A stretch of DNA of 16,840 nucleotides, taken from assembly GCA_019414045.1 (NCBI GenBank), contig DXMW01000020.1, forward strand, positions 1-16,840. Direction: 5' to 3'. The stretch's first letter is position 1; each line of letters begins with the position of its first letter. Position numbers and translations under genes: made by a program. Below are positions 12,517-16,840 of the stretch, one piece after another. The stretch is from Collinsella sp. GTDB lineage: Bacteria; Actinomycetota; Coriobacteriia; Coriobacteriales; Coriobacteriaceae. Below the pieces are notes generated by a model, which had not been told where the DNA came from, ran no database searches, and worked only from the letters and a program-made list of their open reading frames with translations.

Positions 12517-14034
12517 TTAGTTGGTGCTCATTCGTTTTGCTGCAGACTCGACGTAACTGTCCATCTCATCGACGTCGCAGACGTCTTCGAAGCGGACGGG
12601 CTTGGACTCGAGCTCGGCGAGCTGTGCCGGGGCGACCGTGTTGGTGGCATGCTCGAGCACATGCATAGCCTCAAAATCGTCCTCGGGAACGTCGAGGCCC
12701 AAGGCGTCGCAGCAGGCGCGCGGGAACTTGTAGGGGCTGGCGGTCGAAAGCAGCACGCGGGCCTTGGCGCCCTCGGCGGAAGCGACCTGCTCAAAGACGT
12801 GATAGCCGCAAGCGGTGTGCGGGTCGATCACGTAGCCGTTGGCGTCCCAGCAGCTCTTGATGGCAGCGCGGACCTCGTCCTCGCTGGCCCAGCCGCAGCC
12901 AAACACGCTCTGGATCTTGGCCAGCAGCTCGGCGGGCACCTCGTAGCGGCCGGTCTGGGCAAGCTGCTCCATAAGGCCGGCAACGAGCTCGCAGTCGCCG
13001 TCGGACAGGAAGTAGAGCATGCGCTCCAGGTTGGAGCTGATGAGGATGTCCATCGACGGCGAGATGGTCGTGAAGAACGGGCGGTTACGGTCGTAAACGC
13101 CGGTGGTCAGGAAGTCAGCCAGCACGTTGTTCTTGTCGCTCGCGACGATGAGCTTGGCGACGGGCAGGCCCATGCGCTTGGCATAGTAGCCGGCCAGGAT
13201 ATCGCCGAAGTTGCCGGTCGGTACGCAGAACTCCACGGCGTCGCCGGCCTCGATGGCGCCGGCGCGCAGCAGTTGCGCATAGGCGGCAAAGTAGTAGACG
13301 ACCTGCGGTACCAGACGGCCGACATTGATGGAGTTGGCGCTCGAAAGCACGGTGCCAGCGGCCTCCAGGCGCTCGGCAAGCTCCTTATCGGCAAAGATGC
13401 GCTTGACGGCGCTCTGGGCGTCGTCAAAGTTGCCGCGGATGCCGCAGACAGCGACGTTGTCGCCCTCCTGCGTGGACATCTGCAGGTTCTGGACGCGGCT
13501 GACCTTGCCCTCGGGATAAAAGACAGTGATGCCCGTGCCCGGAGCGTCGGCAAAGCCGGCAAGTGCTGCCTTGCCCGTGTCGCCCGACGTGGCGGTGACG
13601 ATCATGATGCGCTCGGCGCTGCCGTCCTTGGCAGAGGTGCGGGCCATCAGGCGGGGGAGCATCTGCAGGGCGACGTCCTTAAAGGCGCTTGTGGGGCCGC
13701 CAAAGAGTTCCATCACATAGGTCTGAGGGGCATCGGCGCCCGGTGCGGCGTCGAGTTTGACGAGCGGCGTGACCTCTTCGCTCGCAAACGTGCTGCGGTA
13801 AGCCTCGTCGACACACGCCGAAATTTCTTCGGCCGTGTAATCATTCAGTAACATTCCCAACACATCTTGAGCGATTTCAAAGTACGATTTATCTGCAAGC
13901 GAGCTGATATCGAGTTGCTGGGTGCCCAGCTCGTCCGAGACAAACAAACCCCCGTCGGGAGCGATGCCGGTACGGATTGCCACCTTACTTGAGCACGATA
14001 AAGTGCGTCCTCGTGTACTATGATAAGTTCCCAT
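12517..14034 (-). CDS. thrC: Threonine synthase
   Basis: This PLP enzyme converts O-phosphohomoserine and water to threonine and phosphate. The 505 aa place it with the longer threonine synthases (fungal and some bacterial types, with N-terminal SRG.V...GIAPDGGLF-like start). Here RTGIAPDGGLFV is at about 21-32. ELFGGPTSAFKDVALQ contains Lys119, the lysine expected to bind PLP. TATSGDTGKAALAGFAD is the phosphate-binding loop region, and SANSINVGRLVPQVVYYF and VPTGNFGDILAGYYA follow as in the family. The ATG at 14034 is chosen because GAGGAG (14044-14049) lies 9 bases before it and family similarity begins there; an in-frame ATG at 14079 adds 15 unlike residues. It is divergent from lysC across about 100 bases and followed by a strong terminator. 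Confidence 0.96.
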   Translation of the reverse strand: MGTYHSTRGRTLSCSSKVAIRTGIAPDGGLFVSDELGTQQLDISSLADKSYFEIAQDVLGMLLNDYTAEEISACVDEAYRSTFASEEVTPLVKLDAAPGADAPQTYVMELFGGPTSAFKDVALQMLPRLMARTSAKDGSAERIMIVTATSGDTGKAALAGFADAPGTGITVFYPEGKVSRVQNLQMSTQEGDNVAVCGIRGNFDDAQSAVKRIFADKELAERLEAAGTVLSSANSINVGRLVPQVVYYFAAYAQLLRAGAIEAGDAVEFCVPTGNFGDILAGYYAKRMGLPVAKLIVASDKNNVLADFLTTGVYDRNRPFFTTISPSMDILISSNLERMLYFLSDGDCELVAGLMEQLAQTGRYEVPAELLAKIQSVFGCGWASEDEVRAAIKSCWDANGYVIDPHTACGYHVFEQVASAEGAKARVLLSTASPYKFPRACCDALGLDVPEDDFEAMHVLEHATNTVAPAQLAELESKPVRFEDVCDVDEMDSYVESAAKRMSTN

Positions 14035-14137
14035 ATAACACTGCTCCTCGGATGCCTTGGTCCCAATCGGTGAAACCATGGTATCAGAGCGCGCAAAACA
14101 GGTTTGCAGAGGCTTTTAGAAAGGTAACCTCAAGCCC
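14035..14137. promoter_or_regulatory. Shared divergent promoter region of thrC and lysC
   Basis: The 103 bases between the two starts hold possible overlapping extended -10 elements on opposite strands: TGATACCAT for thrC (- strand, 14086-14078) and TGGTATCAG for lysC (+ strand, 14079-14087), arranged around CCATGG. A -35-like TTGGTC (14057-14062) lies 19 bases before the lysC -10. The space is too short for a lysine riboswitch or T-box leader in either direction, and I see no such structure. Mutually exclusive use of the two promoters is possible. Confidence 0.4.
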
Positions 14138-15526
14138 ATGATTAAGATTGCCAAGTTTGGCGGCTCGTCGGTCGCCGACGCCGAACACTTTAAGAAGATC
14201 AAGGCCATTGTCGATGCCGACCCGGCCCGCCGTTTTGTGGTGGTTTCTGCCTGCGGTCGCCGCTTTAAGGGCGATACCAAGGTGACCGACCTGCTCTACT
14301 TGGTTAACGCACACGTTAAGTACCACGTGTCGTGCGAGGAGCTGCTCGAGGACATTGGCCAGCGCTATTTTGATATCGCTGACGAGCTGGAGCTCACCTA
14401 TCCCATCCGCGAGGAGTTCGCGGCCTTTGCCGAGCGCGCCCGTTCCGGTGGCTACTCCACCGAGGAACTCGTGAGCCGCGGCGAGTACTTTACCGCCCGT
14501 CTGATGGCCGAGTACCTGGGCCTGCCGTTCCTGGATGCCGCGACGGTCGTGGCGTTCCATCATGACGGTACGCTCAGCATGAACCGCACCGCCGAGCTGG
14601 TGCAGGAGTACGGCCAGCAGGGCGGCTTTGTTATGCCCGGTTTCTACGGCGCGACGCGTGAGGGGCAGATCAAGCTGCTCGACCGTGGCGGCGGCGATAT
14701 TTCCGGCTCGATTCTGGCCAAGTGCCTTGGTGCCGACCTGTACGAGAACTGGACCGACGTTTCGGGCTTCTATTCTGCCGATCCGCGTATTGTTCCCGAG
14801 GCTCAGCCCATTGCGCGCGTTACCTACGAGGAGCTGCGCGAGCTTTCGTACATGGGTGCAAGCGTCCTGCACGAGGAGGCCGTGTTCCCCGTGCGCGAGG
14901 CAGGCATTCCGCTGGTCATCAAGAACACCAATGCGCCGCAGGACCCCGGCACCATCATTAGCGAGACGGCTGACGAGGGTGAGGCGGAGCCTATCATTAC
15001 CGGCGTGACCGGCAAGCGCGGCTTTGTCGCCATCAACGTTGCCCGCGACCGCACCAAGCCCCGTGTCGGCTTTATGCGCCGTGCACTTTCGGTGTTCGAA
15101 CGCTATGACGTTTCCGTCGAGCATATGCCCACCGGCGTCGACCGCTTTGGCGCCGTGGTGCAGGAGCGGGATGTGCACGATTCGCTGTACTCACTCGTGG
15201 GTGACATCCAGCAGGAGGTCGAGCCGCTCGAGATCGAGGTTGTCGAGGGCTTGGCGCTCATCGCGACCGTCGGTCGTAACCTGCGCGGCCGCGCAGGTAT
15301 CTCGGGCCACCTGTTTGGCATGCTCGGCCAGGCCGGCGTGAGCGTGCGCATGATTTCGCAGAGCTGTGACGAGATCAACATCATTATCGGTGTCGAGGAG
15401 AAGGACTTCGACCTGGCGATTCGGACCATTTACCGCGCCTTCTCCGACGAGAACGGCATTGTGAAGGTCTCCGACCTGGAGGCTCCCGTGCCGGTCGATC
15501 CCGCCCCGGCCGCGCTCCACAAGTAG
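14138..15526 (+). CDS. lysC: Aspartate kinase
   Basis: This enzyme phosphorylates aspartate, the first step towards lysine/diaminopimelate, methionine and threonine. The 462 aa form a kinase domain of the amino acid kinase family with KFGGSSVA (residues 6-13) and VSACGRR. The substrate motif RGGGDISGSILA (from Arg183) leads to ENWTDVSGFYSADPRIVPEA, a typical ADP/substrate region. Two regulatory ACT-like domains follow from about residue 290 (VAINVARDRTKPRVGFMRRALSVFERYDVSVEHMPT, then LALIATVGRNLRGRAGISGHLFGMLGQAGVSVRMISQS). The layout resembles the single-chain type III enzymes of Firmicutes such as YclM. The usual RGGSD reads RGGGD here, with Gly186 in place of serine. AAAGG (14120-14124) is 13 bases before the ATG, somewhat far. 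Inhibition by lysine and/or threonine is expected for the family but not shown here. Confidence 0.95.
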   Translation: MIKIAKFGGSSVADAEHFKKIKAIVDADPARRFVVVSACGRRFKGDTKVTDLLYLVNAHVKYHVSCEELLEDIGQRYFDIADELELTYPIREEFAAFAERARSGGYSTEELVSRGEYFTARLMAEYLGLPFLDAATVVAFHHDGTLSMNRTAELVQEYGQQGGFVMPGFYGATREGQIKLLDRGGGDISGSILAKCLGADLYENWTDVSGFYSADPRIVPEAQPIARVTYEELRELSYMGASVLHEEAVFPVREAGIPLVIKNTNAPQDPGTIISETADEGEAEPIITGVTGKRGFVAINVARDRTKPRVGFMRRALSVFERYDVSVEHMPTGVDRFGAVVQERDVHDSLYSLVGDIQQEVEPLEIEVVEGLALIATVGRNLRGRAGISGHLFGMLGQAGVSVRMISQSCDEINIIIGVEEKDFDLAIRTIYRAFSDENGIVKVSDLEAPVPVDPAPAALHK

Positions 15527-15598
15527 CTGCTATCCCAGTAGATTTTTGGGACTTGCCTCAAAAACTACGGCGGGGCGTTTCGTTTCGGTTTCGTTTCG

Positions 15599-15630
15599 AC
15601 GGGGCGGGTTTTGTATCCGCCCCGTTCTTG
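15599..15630 (+). terminator. Intrinsic terminator between lysC and asd
   Basis: ACGGGGCGG (15599-15607) pairs perfectly with CCGCCCCGT (15617-15625) around a 9-base loop (GTTTTGTAT), followed by TCTTGTAT. Just after it TGTATACA (15629-15636) could be an extended -10 for asd, so asd may be started anew as well as read through from lysC. Confidence 0.6.
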
Positions 15631-15699
15631 TATACACTGGCAACAATAATCGGCCTGCTCGGCGTGCGGGCAAAAGCCACAACCTTTAAAGGGGGAAGC

Positions 15700-16725
15700 A
15701 TGAAACAGTACACGGTTGCTATTTTGGGCGCGACGGGAGCCGTGGGCACCCAGATGCTCGAGTGCCTCAACGAGCAGGAGTTTCCGGTCGGCAAGCTCAA
15801 GCTGCTAGCGAGCGCGCGCTCCACGGGCAAGACCGTTGAGTTCCACGGCGAGCAGATCGTGATCGAAGAGGCTTGCCCCGAGGCCTTTGAGGGCTGCGAC
15901 ATCGTACTCGGCGCTGCCGGTGACGATATCGCCAAGGAGCTGCTGCCCGAGGCCGTCAAGCGCGGCGCCGTCGTGGTCGACAACAGCCACGCCTTCCGCA
16001 TGGATCCCGAGGTGCCGCTGGTCGTGCCCGAGATCAATGCCGACGACATCAAGTGGCATCACGGCCTTATCGCCAACCCCAACTGCGCGACCATCATCGG
16101 CCTAGTTCCTACGTGGCCGCTGCATCAGCTCGCCGGCGTGAAGCGCATGATCGTTTCGACGTACCAGGCGGCTTCGGGCGCTGGCGCTCCCGGTATGGCT
16201 GAGCTCGAGGCTCAGCTGGCCGCTCTGGGCCGCGGCGAGGAGATTCCCGAGCCGCGCGCCTTTGCCGCCCAGCTCGCGAGCAACCTGATTCCGCAGATTG
16301 GCGGTGTCAAGGAGGAGGGCTTTACCTCCGAGGAGATGAAGCTGCAAAACGAGGGCCGCAAGATCATGCATCTGCCCGAGCTGCGCGTGAACTGCACCTG
16401 CGTGCGCGTGCCCGTGCTGCGTTCGCACTCCGAGAGCATTACGCTCGAGTTTGAGCGCGACATTACGGTCGAGGAGGCCCGTGCTGCGCTGGCTGCCGCT
16501 CCGGGCGTGAAGCTGGTTGACGATATGAGCGCCGAGGATGCGCACGATCGCTTCCCCATGCCGATGGATACGTCCGACCAGGACCTGATTTGGGTCGGCC
16601 GCGTGCGTCGCGACATCTCGAACCCCGAGGCCGTGCGCGGTATCACCTTCTGGTGCTGCGGCGACCAAATCCGTAAGGGCGCGGCAACCAACGCCGTCCA
16701 GATCGCTAAGCTGCTCTGCGAGTAG
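15700..16725 (+). CDS. asd: Aspartate-semialdehyde dehydrogenase
   Basis: This enzyme reduces aspartyl phosphate with NADPH to aspartate semialdehyde, the branch point to lysine/diaminopimelate and to homoserine. The 341 aa begin MKQYTVAILGATGAVG with the NADP-binding GATGAVG loop. ANPNCATI carries the catalytic Cys129, STYQAASGAGAPGM follows as in the family, and VLRSHSESI supplies the catalytic His243. The end RRDISNPEAVRGITFWCCGDQIRKGAATNAVQIAKLL is highly typical. GGGGG (15691-15695) precedes the ATG at 15700 by 4 bases; an upstream extension in the same frame from 15553 would read through the terminator hairpin and is rejected. It follows lysC, its metabolic partner, in the same direction. 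Confidence 0.97.
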   Translation: MKQYTVAILGATGAVGTQMLECLNEQEFPVGKLKLLASARSTGKTVEFHGEQIVIEEACPEAFEGCDIVLGAAGDDIAKELLPEAVKRGAVVVDNSHAFRMDPEVPLVVPEINADDIKWHHGLIANPNCATIIGLVPTWPLHQLAGVKRMIVSTYQAASGAGAPGMAELEAQLAALGRGEEIPEPRAFAAQLASNLIPQIGGVKEEGFTSEEMKLQNEGRKIMHLPELRVNCTCVRVPVLRSHSESITLEFERDITVEEARAALAAAPGVKLVDDMSAEDAHDRFPMPMDTSDQDLIWVGRVRRDISNPEAVRGITFWCCGDQIRKGAATNAVQIAKLLCE

Positions 16726-16737
16726 CGGTTGACCTGT

Positions 16738-16761
16738 CCGGCGGGGGCCGGGCTTGGTTTT
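16738..16761 (+). terminator. Possible terminator after asd
   Basis: CCGGC (16738-16742) and GCCGG (16747-16751) form a 5-bp stem with a GGGG loop, followed by CTTGGTTTT. The stem is short, so the call is weak, but the position 12 bases after the asd stop is right. Confidence 0.35.
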
Positions 16762-16790
16762 CAGAACGTCCTCGACCATGTGTGGCGCTC

Positions 16791-16840
16791 CTATTTGGCA
16801 AGGTGTTTTTTAGAATCCATTTTGCGCTCGGCCTCGAAGG
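16791..16840 (-). CDS. 3' end of an unidentified gene (partial)
   Basis: On the - strand the window edge opens into a frame ending ...FEAERKMDSKKHLAK with TAG at 16793-16791. The charged helical composition resembles a normal protein end, and it would be convergent with asd. Only 15 residues are visible, so the family is unknown and the frame choice is not certain. Confidence 0.35.
   Translation of the reverse strand, partial: FEAERKMDSKKHLAK

Noticed and set aside
12388..13851. Long open frame (487 codons) on the + strand opposite thrC
   Set aside because: It is the mirror of a GC-rich gene with strong third-position bias; thrC on the - strand has all family motifs, a ribosome site and a terminator, while this frame reads as low-complexity Ala/Gly/Val/Asp sequence.
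14035..14137. Lysine riboswitch or T-box leader for lysC or thrC
   Set aside because: Only about 100 bases are available for two divergent leaders, and no matching stems or conserved T-box-type sequence is visible.
16102..16779. - strand frame with an ATG at 16780-16778 and GGAG upstream, antisense to asd
   Set aside because: The ribosome-like site is tempting, but nearly all of the frame lies inside asd, whose identity is certain.
1..16840. CRISPR array, tRNA or rRNA gene, insertion sequence with transposase
   Set aside because: No regularly spaced repeats, no cloverleaf with CCA-type end, no rRNA-like segment and no transposase-like protein were seen on either strand.

Overview
The window looks like a chromosomal segment of a GC-rich actinobacterium of the class Coriobacteriia, most likely Collinsella or a close relative. 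This rests on the roughly 60% GC coding style (codons ending in C or G, AGGAGG-type ribosome sites), a sucrose-type PTS locus combined with pyruvate formate-lyase activase (anaerobic metabolism), and the style of the aspartate-pathway enzymes. The assignment is inference; no rRNA or tRNA gene is present.

Region 1 (about 1-5,850) is a fructoside utilisation locus. It holds a LacI-type regulator, an atypical GH32 hydrolase, a PTS EIIBC permease of the sucrose type and a canonical GH32 sucrose-6-phosphate hydrolase, all on the + strand. Four copies of one 18-bp operator (consensus NGNAAACGWWTGACATRT) lie in front of the regulator (one) and in front of the first hydrolase (three). This argues that the regulator controls itself and the operon. 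A long RNA hairpin sits between the permease and the second hydrolase.

Region 2 (about 5,850-9,710) holds single housekeeping genes, each with its own upstream gap: a DegV fatty-acid-binding protein, pyruvate formate-lyase activase (pflA), a decayed C-terminal remnant of a class A beta-lactamase-like protein, MTA/SAH nucleosidase (mtnN) and the ribosome-assembly GTPase engB.

Region 3 (about 9,710-11,430) is the accessory part. Two overlapping genes of less GC-rich sequence lie between housekeeping genes. They encode a DUF3990-like protein (ADP-ribosyltransferase-like toxin candidate) and a protein with a helical N-terminal domain of unknown function plus a C-terminal XRE-type HTH. A perfect 20-bp inverted repeat, each arm itself a 16-bp palindrome, lies just before the first ribosome site. 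I read this as a toxin-antitoxin or defence-like module with its operator. It is followed by a 123-nt nested fold-back element.

Region 4 (about 11,430-16,730) is the aspartate-family amino acid cluster. Homoserine kinase (thrB) and threonine synthase (thrC) are on the - strand. Aspartate kinase (lysC) and aspartate-semialdehyde dehydrogenase (asd) are on the + strand. thrC and lysC diverge from a short shared promoter region. A clear terminator follows thrC, and a second, 112-nt fold-back element lies between it and thrB. Together these enzymes cover aspartate to aspartyl phosphate to semialdehyde (lysC, asd) and homoserine to threonine (thrB, thrC); homoserine dehydrogenase is not in the window. 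Short ends of two further genes are visible at the window edges.
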